Shown piece after piece: positions 6,970 to 14,043 of a stretch of DNA of 30,481 nt. A program made the translations under genes and the position numbers. This DNA is from a virus: the IMG/VR virus record IMGVR_UViG_3300020056_000107, positions 1 to 30,481 of that record. One strand, 5' to 3'. Below the pieces are notes generated by a model. It searched no databases. It worked only from the letters and a program-made list of their open reading frames with translations, and was not told the origin of the DNA. Within the stretch, counting starts at the first letter, position 1; each line of letters starts with the position of its first letter.

Positions 6970-7386
6970 CTAGTGAATCGCGGTGTTAGACGACATTCTT
7001 TCAATGAAAGCGTACATTTGTTCTTCGATTTCTGACTCGCTGACATATTCGTCTTCGTAATCGTCGAAGAGTTGTTGATTTCGCATTTGTTCTTCATGTT
7101 CATATGCTTCCTTAATACCAATTAAGTTTCTCTCATAATACCTAGAAACTGTTTCAAGCACATCATGATAGACATGCATCACACCTTCCATTTTAAAATA
7201 AGCTTCAAAGGATTTAGTATAGAACGGATACTTAGTAAAATATACGGAAGGACGACCATCCTCTGAATACCTATATTTTATCATAAGTGGGTCTATAATG
7301 TCAATCCCTCGATCATTAATACCTTTGAGTTTACCAATGATTTCTTCACCTATGATTGTTTTAATCATAACTATTTCGTGTTCCAT
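6970..7386 (-). CDS. Sm-like-fold small protein between uvsW and 55
   Basis: The 138-residue protein opens with alternating strands (EIVMIKTIIGEEIIGKLKG and IDIIDPLMIKYR, residues 4-39) in the pattern of an Sm/LSm beta-barrel, including the G-E-E-x-x-G turn. A helix-rich middle and a very acidic stretch follow (DDYEDEYVSESEIEEQM, 108-124), ending in a hydrophobic MYAFIERM. I recall small genes at this place beside gene 55 in marine T4-like phages. It overlaps the uvsW stop by one base (TAATG). No gp33-like coactivator is otherwise visible in the window, so a role with gp55 is possible but unproven. It could also be an RNA-binding protein. Confidence 0.65.
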   Translation of the reverse strand: MEHEIVMIKTIIGEEIIGKLKGINDRGIDIIDPLMIKYRYSEDGRPSVYFTKYPFYTKSFEAYFKMEGVMHVYHDVLETVSRYYERNLIGIKEAYEHEEQMRNQQLFDDYEDEYVSESEIEEQMYAFIERMSSNTAIH

Positions 7387-8831
7387 TAGATACCTACGCT
7401 ATAGATTTTGTAATCGAACTTTTCTTCATCATAAATTTTTACTCTTTCCATTAGGTGTTTAAGAGTAAAGTTTGTTTTGCTCTTCCATGTAAGATCATCT
7501 GATATATCATAAAGAGTTGCTTTAGTTTTTGTATCTGACTTACGAAGAGCGCGCCCAATTGATTGTAGATTACGTATTTTAGATTTAGAAGGACTTGCAA
7601 AAACAACAGAGTGCAAGTTTTTAATGTTTACACCAGTGGAGAACGTACCATAGCTAGCAATAATAATAGCATTACTTTCTCTTTCAACGATATGTCTAAT
7701 GGTATCTCGTTCTTCTCCAGATACTCCGCCATAAACGAAGAATACTTTTCTATCATTAGCTTTTTCCTGAATCATTTGTTCTAAAACTTTGCCATGCTTT
7801 TCTACATATTGGAAAAGAAGAAGTGTATTACCTTCTAATGACAAAGATAAGTTAGTAATAAATTTATTGCGAGCTTCATTTGTCACAAGAAAATCCATTT
7901 CATCCATGTAATTCATTTTTGAAACTAACTTTCTTGTTTCGTCTGGGTACGTTAAATTTATAATCTTGATATTAAAGTCAGCAAGGTGTTGCTGCTCCAT
8001 TAATTTCTTTGTGGTAGTTACTTTTTTAACAGGACCAAACAAACCTTCCAATACAAGTTTATGAGTTTGAGTCCCATCCAATGTTCCAGTAAACCCATAA
8101 CGATATGGTGTATCAATAAGCTTAGTCATAATTGAAGTAAGTGACTTTGCTTTAAAAAGGTGTGCTTCATCACCAATGACTACATCAAATTTTTCAAACC
8201 AATCTTTACGTAGTTTATAGATAGATTGCCACGTAGTAATAACAATAGGCTTTTCTGTATTTTTATCTTTACCAGAAAAAATCTTATGGCAATACTTTTT
8301 TGACTTAAATCCATAATCCTCAAAGTCAGAATACATTTGATGTACAAGCGTGGTGGTAGGTACAATGATAAGTGTTGGCCTTAAGTGCCAACGCATAATC
8401 ATGTATATAATAAACGATTTGCCAGAGGCAGTGGGAGAAAGATATAAACCGCGAGAATTACGTACGGCATCAACGAATGCATCAATTTGATAATCTCTTG
8501 GTTGCATTGTAAAGTTTTGTTCTTCAAGAAATTGTTTAGCTTCAACCAAAGAGAAATTATTAGCTGAGTGGTTATATTCATATTCGACCTCGTATTGTCT
8601 TTCTTTTGCGAATATTTCTACATACTTCATAAGACCAGCATAAAGATACTGGGTCATAGTATTGTATAGGCGAATATTACCATCCCAAACTTTATGACGA
8701 TAAGCCGGCATAAACTGCGCGCCTGGTACTTTAAACGTAAAGTAATCTGACAATTCTTGAGCAACACCCATATCGTCAGTCATTACTTGATTGTGCACTT
8801 CATCTACTTTACGTATATACAGTGTACTCAT
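7386..8831 (-). CDS. uvsW: UvsW superfamily 2 RNA/DNA helicase
   Basis: The product is a 481-residue helicase. An N-terminal domain of about 110 residues is followed by a superfamily-2 core: Walker A SPTASGKS (132-139), motif Ia VPTTTLVHQ (158-166), DEAH box (221-224), motif III GFTGT (246-250) and the motif VI arginine finger QSIGRALR. UvsW in T4 unwinds R-loops and branched DNA, which shuts off origin-dependent initiation and shifts the phage to recombination-dependent replication; it also drives fork regression and strand annealing. The ATG overlaps the uvsY stop (ATGA), so the two recombination proteins are coupled. Confidence 0.93.
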   Translation of the reverse strand: MSTLYIRKVDEVHNQVMTDDMGVAQELSDYFTFKVPGAQFMPAYRHKVWDGNIRLYNTMTQYLYAGLMKYVEIFAKERQYEVEYEYNHSANNFSLVEAKQFLEEQNFTMQPRDYQIDAFVDAVRNSRGLYLSPTASGKSFIIYMIMRWHLRPTLIIVPTTTLVHQMYSDFEDYGFKSKKYCHKIFSGKDKNTEKPIVITTWQSIYKLRKDWFEKFDVVIGDEAHLFKAKSLTSIMTKLIDTPYRYGFTGTLDGTQTHKLVLEGLFGPVKKVTTTKKLMEQQHLADFNIKIINLTYPDETRKLVSKMNYMDEMDFLVTNEARNKFITNLSLSLEGNTLLLFQYVEKHGKVLEQMIQEKANDRKVFFVYGGVSGEERDTIRHIVERESNAIIIASYGTFSTGVNIKNLHSVVFASPSKSKIRNLQSIGRALRKSDTKTKATLYDISDDLTWKSKTNFTLKHLMERVKIYDEEKFDYKIYSVGI

Positions 8832-9262
8832 CCACCAACCTTAAACTTCTCCCAATCAATTGCTGACTTAATTTGAAAACCTCGATTACTAATAATCTTA
8901 ATTATCGAATCAAGCAAATCAACTTTTTCTTGTTGATATGCAATCTTTAATGTAAACTGTATGACATCACTATCAGCGTCAACATAATTGCCAGCATCGC
9001 TGCGCAATATTCGTCCTTTAGCAGGTAACTTCCAACCTCTTTCAATATGCTCTTCAGTAGGTCCATCAATGTAAAACTCTTGTTTTTCTAACTTTAATTG
9101 TTTGAGTTCTGCTTTAAGCTTTGTTAATAACAATCTTTCTTTCGAAAAGATTTGATAATACTTGTGGTGCAACTTAGCAAGATCTAACGCTGACTGACCT
9201 AACTCAGTTCTATCAACTTCAGCATCGTTTCTCCACAAATCAAATATTTCTTCAAGTGTCAT
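8828..9262 (-). CDS. uvsY: UvsY recombination mediator
   Basis: This 144-residue, highly charged helical protein matches the UvsY pattern known from T4 and cyanophages. It opens MTLEEIFDLWRNDAEVDRTEL, where T4 has a similar LEDLQEELKKD.FIDSTKL. The middle contains LHHKYYQIFSKE, and the C-terminus is ISNRGFQIKSAIDWEKF, corresponding to the T4 SRGFAIKHIQDMRAF end. UvsY loads the RecA-like UvsX onto single-stranded DNA coated by gp32. UvsX itself lies outside the window. An AGGTGAG ribosome binding site precedes the ATG. It is the first gene after a sigma70-like promoter, and its stop overlaps the uvsW start. Confidence 0.88.
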   Translation of the reverse strand: MTLEEIFDLWRNDAEVDRTELGQSALDLAKLHHKYYQIFSKERLLLTKLKAELKQLKLEKQEFYIDGPTEEHIERGWKLPAKGRILRSDAGNYVDADSDVIQFTLKIAYQQEKVDLLDSIIKIISNRGFQIKSAIDWEKFKVGG

Positions 9263-9292
9263 GTATAGCTCACCTATTCATATTAATAAACT

Positions 9293-9321
9293 ATTATAAC
9301 ACAAAATTACAAAGAAGTAAA
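9293..9321 (-). promoter_or_regulatory. Sigma70-like promoter for the uvsY-uvsW-55-47-46 operon
   Basis: On the minus strand, TTTACT (9321-9316) is followed by 17 bases and a perfect TATAAT (9298-9293), about 30 bases before the uvsY ATG. The -35 matches four of six consensus bases and overlaps the 3' end of the preceding tail-tube-like gene. No TATAAATA late box is near, so this block is expected to be read by unmodified or middle-mode host polymerase before the late genes. Confidence 0.6.
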
Positions 9322-9825
9322 CTTATATGTAGTAAATCTAAAGCTGGCTGTCGCGGTTATGTATTCAATTGACGTGTCTTGTGTATTCATATCAATGTCT
9401 GTTAAAGTTGTAGGGAATAGATCTTCTATTTCTACTCGAACAACAGGCGTCATTGAACTTGACATAATTAAAAGATAAGCGTCTGAGTATATTCCATCAC
9501 CTGTATAGTTTGGCTTATCTGCTAAATCTTTGTATTGCTTATAATCTTCTGGGAATCCGAGTCCCTTAATCCAATTAAAGATTTCGATATAATTACCAAG
9601 ATCTTCATTAATTTTAAAAGTAACATTGAGTTCACCAAACGTAATATGATCTCCAATAACAGGAATAGCTTTAAATGGTGTTGGTCTATCTGATGTGCCT
9701 AGTGCAACGCCAGGTAATGTTACATTTTGAACAAAGAAATTAAACTCTGGTAGCTTCTTAATACTAAAAGAAAACCCAGTAGGTGACAGCATGTTTTTAT
9801 TGAAGTTTAGATCTGTTAAAGGCAT
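9307..9825 (-). CDS. Tail-tube-fold structural protein (gp19-like paralogue)
   Basis: This 172-residue protein shares the layout of the tail tube protein at 15972-16478: an N-terminal GFSFSIKKLPEFNFFVQNVTLPG strand pair, a central GDHITFGELNVTFKINED(L) hairpin, NYIEIFNWIKGLG helix, an EDY motif and a C-terminal ATASFRFTTYKF strand. This is the beta-barrel fold of gp19, which also occurs in the tube-initiating baseplate proteins gp48 and gp54. It is therefore probably a virion tail component, perhaps the tube-baseplate adaptor or a minor tube protein. It has its own perfect late promoter box 26 bases upstream and stands alone between the gp23 terminators and the uvsY promoter. The fold family is fairly sure; the exact T4 counterpart is not. 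Confidence 0.75.
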   Translation of the reverse strand: MPLTDLNFNKNMLSPTGFSFSIKKLPEFNFFVQNVTLPGVALGTSDRPTPFKAIPVIGDHITFGELNVTFKINEDLGNYIEIFNWIKGLGFPEDYKQYKDLADKPNYTGDGIYSDAYLLIMSSSMTPVVRVEIEDLFPTTLTDIDMNTQDTSIEYITATASFRFTTYKFTSL

Positions 9826-9850
9826 ACTCGTAATCTCATGTTAGATACTA

Positions 9851-9858
9851 TATTTATA
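9851..9858 (-). promoter_or_regulatory. T4-type late promoter (TATAAATA) for the tail-tube-like gene
   Basis: A perfect TATAAATA on the minus strand lies 26 bases before the ATG at 9825 and just past the terminator at 9866-9888. This gives the gene its own late transcript, separate from gp23. Confidence 0.75.
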
Positions 9859-9865
9859 CTACAAT

Positions 9866-9888
9866 AAAAAAGGGGGCCGAAGCCCCCT
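9866..9888 (-). terminator. Rho-independent terminator with C(UUCG)G loop
   Basis: On the minus strand a perfect 7-bp stem (AGGGGGC/GCCCCCT) with the extra-stable UUCG tetraloop is followed by TTTTTATT. It sits downstream of the 30-aa gene and before the late promoter of the tail-tube-like gene, so it ends the capsid transcript completely. Confidence 0.9.
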
Positions 9889-9904
9889 GTACATATTTTA
9901 ATTA

Positions 9905-9997
9905 CTACAACAACCAGAGCAATACTAAGACCAGCCCTCCTCCTAAAGCTGCTGATGGAAGATGAAGTTTTCCAATCAATGGTAAGTTAAGGTCCAT
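9905..9997 (-). CDS. 30-aa single-span membrane peptide downstream of gp23
   Basis: A 31-codon frame (ATG at 9997-9995, TAG at 9907-9905) encodes MDLNLPLIGKLHLPSAALGG followed by GLVLVLLWLL. It has a short polar and proline-containing head, then a hydrophobic segment from about residue 15 to 30 with a GGG run and a tryptophan near the end, enough for one short membrane span. The ribosome binding site is excellent (GAGGAG, 7 bases before the ATG). A small hairpin, GCCC-GCAT-GGGC (10028-10017), lies just upstream. It falls between two strong terminators directly after the major capsid gene, so only read-through of the first terminator would express it. No family is recognised. A membrane peptide (lysis-related or assembly-related) is possible but unproven. 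Confidence 0.6.
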   Translation of the reverse strand: MDLNLPLIGKLHLPSAALGGGLVLVLLWLL

Positions 9998-10033
9998 AGT
10001 TTTTCTCCTCGTTAATGCCCATGCGGGCGAAAC

Positions 10034-10063
10034 AAAAAAAAGGAGAGACCGAAGCCTCTCCCT
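10034..10063 (-). terminator. Rho-independent terminator after gp23, C(UUCG)G loop
   Basis: The minus strand folds into an 8-bp stem, GGAGAGGC/GUCUCUCC, with a UUCG loop and one G-U wobble, followed by TTTTTTTTG. The wobble is an A-C mismatch on the plus strand, so the hairpin is specific to minus-strand RNA. It begins about 35 bases after the gp23 stop and should attenuate transcription before the 30-aa gene. Confidence 0.88.
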
Positions 10064-10096
10064 AAAAAGTGATTCCTATAGGAATTCTTATTTTTA

Positions 10097-11440
10097 TTAC
10101 AACAGGTTGGCGACTACAGTACGACGGTAGTAAACGTTAGAGTCTTCCGTAAGAGCACCTGAAGAAGCACCAGCACCAGTGTGGAAAGGATTAGCGACCA
10201 TGCCGTAGCGAGTCTTGAATCCAATCTTAGGCTGGAAGGTGTCTTGGTCAACTGCACGGACCATCTGCAGAGGTACGTATGGGCAGTAGAACAAGCCAGC
10301 ATCAAATGCATTTGAACCCTTATAACCGATAGTCATGTAGTTACCGGTAGTGTAAGGATCGATGTAGACACGATAACGACCATTCAGTACACCAGCGAAG
10401 GTGTTACCAGTATCGTCAACTGCCAAAGAGTTAGAGTTCAGAGCAGGGGTGTAATCAAGAACACCGGCCATTTGAAGAGCAGAAGCTACGTCAGAAGAGC
10501 AGATGATGATGTTACCCTTACCGCGACGAGTTGCTTTTGCAATCGCGTTGGCTTCACGCTCGATGTGGAACATCAAGCCCTTGAACTTCTCTACAGACCA
10601 ACGACCGTTAGCGTCAACGTCAAGGTCAAACTTACCAGCAGTAGTAGTTCCAGCAGAAGAACCCTGTACAGCCGTTACGTTGATCGTACGAATAACTTCA
10701 CGGTTGATTTCAGCCAGGATCTCAGCAGCAAGGATGTTGCTGAGCTCAGCTTCAGCGTCCAGACCATGAACTGCTTTCAGATCTTGCGCCAGCTCTAAGC
10801 TGTAATCAGCCTTCAGAGCACGTGACTTGGCAGTTACAGTTACCTTATCGATAGAGAAGGCCATTTCGCCGAAAGCGAGTGAACTGTTGCTGCCCAGTGC
10901 TTCTGCAGTAGAAGTAGGCATACCGTCAGCGAAGTTGTATACGCCGTTAGCTGCCAGATCACCGTCAGTGTCTGCATCAAAAGAAGTACCAACATTCTTA
11001 TCACCGATAGCATCAGTGCCACCAGAGATAGTAGACTTAGCGGTATTAGCTTCGTTGTAGAATGCCTCGTCGCCAGTCTGGTTAGAATGACGTGACTTCA
11101 TGGCAAAGATGAGGCCAGTAGGACCAGTCATTGGCTGGACACCACAAACGTCATAAGCCATTAAGTTAGGAAGTGCACGACGTACCAAAGAAATCAGTAC
11201 AGGATCGAAACCTTTAATTTCGCCAGCAGTGGCACCCATGCCAGCACCAACAACGTTAGTTGGCGTTTCTGCGAGCAGAGATTGATCAGCACCCATCTCA
11301 GCATTCTCGCGGAGGGCACGCTCGGTGTTCTCAAGAACCATAGCCGTTACAGCGCGCTTGTGTGGATCAGCGATCTCAGGAAGATCAGGATGTGAAATCA
11401 CTGCTTTCCACTTGTTTTGAATTTGCTCATTTAAATTCAT
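10097..11440 (-). CDS. 23: Major capsid protein gp23
   Basis: The 447-residue precursor forms the head shell hexamers. It has the conserved T4-family regions ADPHKRAVTAMVLENTERALRE near the N-terminus, LISLVRRALPNLMAYDVCGVQPMTGPTGLIFAMK around residues 80-115, and the C-terminal GFKTRYGMVANPF. A gp21-type cleavage site (hydrophobic-x-Glu) is visible at LLAE after residue 58, giving a mature N-terminus TPTNVVGAG, analogous to T4 cleavage at Glu65. It is shorter than T4 gp23 (521 residues), as in marine relatives. Synonymous sites look more GC-rich than in neighbouring genes, consistent with strong expression. It has its own TATAAATA late promoter and is followed by a strong terminator. Confidence 0.96.
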   Translation of the reverse strand: MNLNEQIQNKWKAVISHPDLPEIADPHKRAVTAMVLENTERALRENAEMGADQSLLAETPTNVVGAGMGATAGEIKGFDPVLISLVRRALPNLMAYDVCGVQPMTGPTGLIFAMKSRHSNQTGDEAFYNEANTAKSTISGGTDAIGDKNVGTSFDADTDGDLAANGVYNFADGMPTSTAEALGSNSSLAFGEMAFSIDKVTVTAKSRALKADYSLELAQDLKAVHGLDAEAELSNILAAEILAEINREVIRTINVTAVQGSSAGTTTAGKFDLDVDANGRWSVEKFKGLMFHIEREANAIAKATRRGKGNIIICSSDVASALQMAGVLDYTPALNSNSLAVDDTGNTFAGVLNGRYRVYIDPYTTGNYMTIGYKGSNAFDAGLFYCPYVPLQMVRAVDQDTFQPKIGFKTRYGMVANPFHTGAGASSGALTEDSNVYYRRTVVANLL

Positions 11441-11476
11441 ATTAGTATTACTCCTATTATTGGGATTTTACTTATC

Positions 11477-11484
11477 TATTTATA
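11477..11484 (-). promoter_or_regulatory. T4-type late promoter (TATAAATA) for gp23
   Basis: A perfect TATAAATA on the minus strand lies 37 bases before the gp23 ATG, in the 50-base gap after the gp22 stop. An AGGAG ribosome binding site lies between the two. The box gives gp23 an independent late transcript. Confidence 0.8.
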
Positions 11485-11490
11485 AAAAAG

Positions 11491-12549
11491 TTATTTTCTA
11501 GACGTTTTAGAAATTGCTTGGAAATAATGCTTCATTTCTTCTGGAATTACTTCAGAATCTTCTGAATCATCATTAGAACCAACAGAAACTTCTTCATCAA
11601 TTAGACCAGTAGATCCCTCGTTATCTTTAGTAGATTCAGTGAAATACTGTTCCTTAATGATCTTCAGTTTTTCTTCATATTCTTCGTTAGAAGAGTACTC
11701 AATACCCTCTGACAAAGAGCGTAGCTTTTCAACTTGCGTATCAGCCAAACCTTCAGAAACTTCTTCGAAAGTATCTTCGATACGTGCTTCATTGACCATA
11801 GCAGTCAGCTTAACATTTTCAGCTTGGGCCGACTCTAATGATTCTTCCAATTCATTGACTTTAGTTTCAAGATCACCGATAAGGTCAACCTTTTCTTCAG
11901 GAACTTCAACGTAGCTCTCGGCAAAAAGACCTTTTAGACCTTCAATAAATTGCTCAGTGACCTGAACACGGAAGTTATTTTCAAGTTGTACTTGATTTTC
12001 TTCCATCCACTTCTCAACAACATAGTCCATATACTGATTAACTTGCTCGTGGAGCTCGTCAATAGATGCCGTTACTTGCTCTTCAAGCTTAGACTCAAAC
12101 TCTTCTTCGAGTCGAGCAACTTCAAGAACAACACGATTTTGTACAGCAGCTTCAAACAAAGTAGAAGCCTTGTCGCGGAAGTCTTCTGACAGATCATCTT
12201 GATCAGACAGGAGCTCATCCATATCTTCTTTCATTGCTTTAGCAGGAACTGCAACGCGTGGTGAAGGTACACCAGCACCGCTGTTTGAGATAGAACTTGC
12301 GTTTTTACCAGATGTATCAGGCACCGAGTCAGCTTCTTTTCCTACTTGAGCAAGAGTCTTGTCCAAGAAAGAAGAAAGATCCTGTTTCGTCATGCCAGCT
12401 ACATGCTTCATTAGGTCACCTAACATCTGTGACTTGCTTGAAGCTTTTGGCTTGAGTGAAGCGGCAGCTTCAGTTGCTTCGTCAAGAGTTTCCTCTTGCT
12501 CTACAACTTCCACATTCTCTTCAACTTCAATAGTATTTTCTTCAGACAT
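11491..12549 (-). CDS. 22: Prohead scaffold protein gp22
   Basis: This 352-residue, very acidic, coiled-coil protein is the major internal scaffold around which the capsid assembles, later degraded by gp21. The N-terminal third is low-complexity (runs of Glu, Ala and Ser). Long helices rich in E/L/V occupy about residues 130-300, and the conserved basic end HYFQAISKTSRK matches gp22 C-termini of T4-like phages. It is longer than T4 gp22 (269 residues). Position between gp21 and gp23 is diagnostic. A TATAAATA box lies 35 bases upstream. Confidence 0.93.
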   Translation of the reverse strand: MSEENTIEVEENVEVVEQEETLDEATEAAASLKPKASSKSQMLGDLMKHVAGMTKQDLSSFLDKTLAQVGKEADSVPDTSGKNASSISNSGAGVPSPRVAVPAKAMKEDMDELLSDQDDLSEDFRDKASTLFEAAVQNRVVLEVARLEEEFESKLEEQVTASIDELHEQVNQYMDYVVEKWMEENQVQLENNFRVQVTEQFIEGLKGLFAESYVEVPEEKVDLIGDLETKVNELEESLESAQAENVKLTAMVNEARIEDTFEEVSEGLADTQVEKLRSLSEGIEYSSNEEYEEKLKIIKEQYFTESTKDNEGSTGLIDEEVSVGSNDDSEDSEVIPEEMKHYFQAISKTSRK

Positions 12550-12583
12550 TTAAAATACTCCTATTTTATTTTGCATATTACAG

Positions 12584-12591
12584 TATTTATA
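12584..12591 (-). promoter_or_regulatory. T4-type late promoter (TATAAATA) for gp22
   Basis: A perfect minus-strand TATAAATA lies 35 bases before the gp22 ATG and just before the last bases of gp21. An AATAGGAGTATT ribosome binding region lies between the box and the start codon. Confidence 0.78.
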
Positions 12592-12595
12592 AAAA

Positions 12596-13261
12596 TTAAA
12601 TATTCGAGATTTCAGATAAAAATCGTTCAAATAGTTGTAATTTTTTCTGTTCATTGAGCTTTTTCTGACGAACAGAGTTTTCAACTTCTTGTTGAATTTC
12701 CTGGGTTGAACGTGCAACTGCTTTTCCCTGATCCCACACCCATTCGACACCTTCCATAATTCCGTTTACAAAAGCATCAGGTGCGGATGGATCAGCTACG
12801 ATATCTGCAGCAGTTGCAAGATAAAAATCATCCTGAACTTCCATCACCCCGTCTTTCCCTTCCTTAAGAGATCCCATTCCACGAGATGATACACCAAGTT
12901 GTGCGCCGTCAGAAAGTAAACCTTCAACGATTGTACCCATTGGTGTAGAAGAGATTTTTGCCTTACCAATAAAGTTATCGCCATCGCGACGTAACTCGGT
13001 AATGATATGAGAAACTCGATCGAGATTAATTCCTGGTCCGTCAGGATGACCGAGCTCACCGTATGCTCGACCTTTAGATACGTTTTCGCTTACATAACGA
13101 CTAACTTCCTTCTCAAGGATGTCAGCATCATAGCGTCGACCATTGCGGTTTGGAATATTGCCTTGCAGAAAGATACCTTCAATGAACAAGCTTTTCTTGC
13201 CGTCAGCATTCTCTTCTGTCAATACTTTAATTGACTCAGTAATCTCAGTGATGAGTTTCAT
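12596..13261 (-). CDS. 21: Prohead core protease gp21
   Basis: The 221-residue serine protease cleaves scaffold and capsid proteins after hydrophobic-x-Glu sites during head maturation. The prohead-protease signature is present: GRRYDADILEKEV (41-53), catalytic-His region GELGHPDGP (His72), nucleophile region LGVSSRGMG (Ser125/126) and a late acidic AADIVADPSAPDAFV block (151-165). Length is close to T4 gp21 (212). The start is set by the ATAAGGAATAAAC ribosome binding site, the same leader used before two tail-fibre genes here. It is followed by gp22 and gp23 in the usual order. Confidence 0.94.
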   Translation of the reverse strand: MKLITEITESIKVLTEENADGKKSLFIEGIFLQGNIPNRNGRRYDADILEKEVSRYVSENVSKGRAYGELGHPDGPGINLDRVSHIITELRRDGDNFIGKAKISSTPMGTIVEGLLSDGAQLGVSSRGMGSLKEGKDGVMEVQDDFYLATAADIVADPSAPDAFVNGIMEGVEWVWDQGKAVARSTQEIQQEVENSVRQKKLNEQKKLQLFERFLSEISNI

Positions 13262-13270
13262 GTTTATTCC

Positions 13271-13510
13271 TTATGAAATGTTATATGCTACTGAAGTAGC
13301 TTTTACATTAGCATCTGATTGTAAGTTTTGCGTAGGTAACTTATCAACAAAAGAAATTGATCCACCTGGCATGGTAAAACCATAACCAGTTTCTACAACA
13401 ATTACTAAGTGAGCAGCGGTGTCACTATTATAGAGTCTTACAACAGACGCGTCTGAAACAGTATTAGCAGTACCAATATTAATTTCAGCAGACTTTAAAC
13501 GTAAGATCAT
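13271..13510 (-). CDS. Small conserved virion-module protein, 79 aa (function unknown)
   Basis: This 79-residue protein lies between gp68 and gp21. It is predicted to be almost all beta strand: MILRLKSAEINIG, then ASVVRLYNSDTAAHLVIVV, GYGFTMPGGSISFVDKLPTQNL and a final ATSVAYN. I recall similar small proteins at this place in marine T4-like phages, where the function is also unknown. The compact beta pattern with a central GxxxMPGGS turn suggests a small structural barrel, possibly a capsid decoration or chaperone-like factor. That is inference. Its ATG overlaps the gp68 stop (ATGA), coupling the two. Confidence 0.7.
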   Translation of the reverse strand: MILRLKSAEINIGTANTVSDASVVRLYNSDTAAHLVIVVETGYGFTMPGGSISFVDKLPTQNLQSDANVKATSVAYNIS

Positions 13511-14043
13511 GACTTATCCTTTTTCTTTTTGTCATTTTCTTCTTCGTCATCATCTTCGTCTTCGTCATCATCTTCGTCTTCGTCATCTTCTTCGAAGATC
13601 ATGTCGAGAAACTTTTCAAAGCTTTCGTCGCTTTCAAGCATTTCATCAATCCATGCTTTTTCTTCTTCGTCAGCTTCTTCTTGGTAAAATTCTTGTACTG
13701 CTTCGTCGATGATATTTAAAAAATGAGTAGGTGAGTGATCTTGCAGATTTTCTTCTACTGCAAAAATAGTTTCTTCGTCGAGCTCGACTTCTGTTAGTGC
13801 TTGACGAACATCGTCAATACTAAAGAAATCAGCAGACTCATATACTTCTTCATCTTCACCAGGCTCGTAACCTTTGTGAGGAGAACGCTTATGCTTTTTA
13901 GCTTTAGCAGCTGCAGCATCGTGTTCTTTTTTGCCAGGCCCATCGGTAACTTGAACATTGTCAGTATGCTTATCCATAAAGCGCTGTTCATCTTCACCTT
14001 TAGCCTTATATTTTTCTAAAATACTACTTAAATATTCAGACAT
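13507..14043 (-). CDS. 68: Prohead core protein gp68-like
   Basis: The product is 178 residues from the chosen start, MSEYLSSILEKYKAKGEDE. It has a basic AAAAKAKKHKRSPHKGYEPGEDEE segment (about 45-67), a folded middle and an extremely acidic tail of Asp/Glu runs ending in KKKKDKS. Position between gp67 and gp21 identifies it as the minor core protein gp68, which shapes the T4 prohead scaffold. An upstream in-frame ATG at 14091 would add 16 residues. I prefer 14043, which is preceded by GGAAG, overlaps the gp67 end by only 8 bases and begins like an ordinary phage core protein. The acidic tail is encoded by an 18-bp tandem repeat. Confidence 0.78.
   Translation of the reverse strand: MSEYLSSILEKYKAKGEDEQRFMDKHTDNVQVTDGPGKKEHDAAAAKAKKHKRSPHKGYEPGEDEEVYESADFFSIDDVRQALTEVELDEETIFAVEENLQDHSPTHFLNIIDEAVQEFYQEEADEEEKAWIDEMLESDESFEKFLDMIFEEDDEDEDDDEDEDDDEEENDKKKKDKS
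13543..13588. repeat. 18-bp tandem repeat in the acidic tail of gp68
   Basis: TTCGTCATCATCTTCGTC occurs twice without a mismatch (13543-13560 and 13561-13578) and begins a third partial copy. It is in frame and encodes alternating Asp/Glu. Unequal copying of such units would lengthen or shorten the tail in steps of six residues without shifting the frame. Confidence 0.7.

Noticed and set aside
10472-11060. Several plus-strand frames of 77-108 codons opposite gp23
   Set aside because: They are mirror frames of a GC-richer, codon-biased capsid gene. They have no ribosome binding sites, no promoter and overlap each other in different frames.
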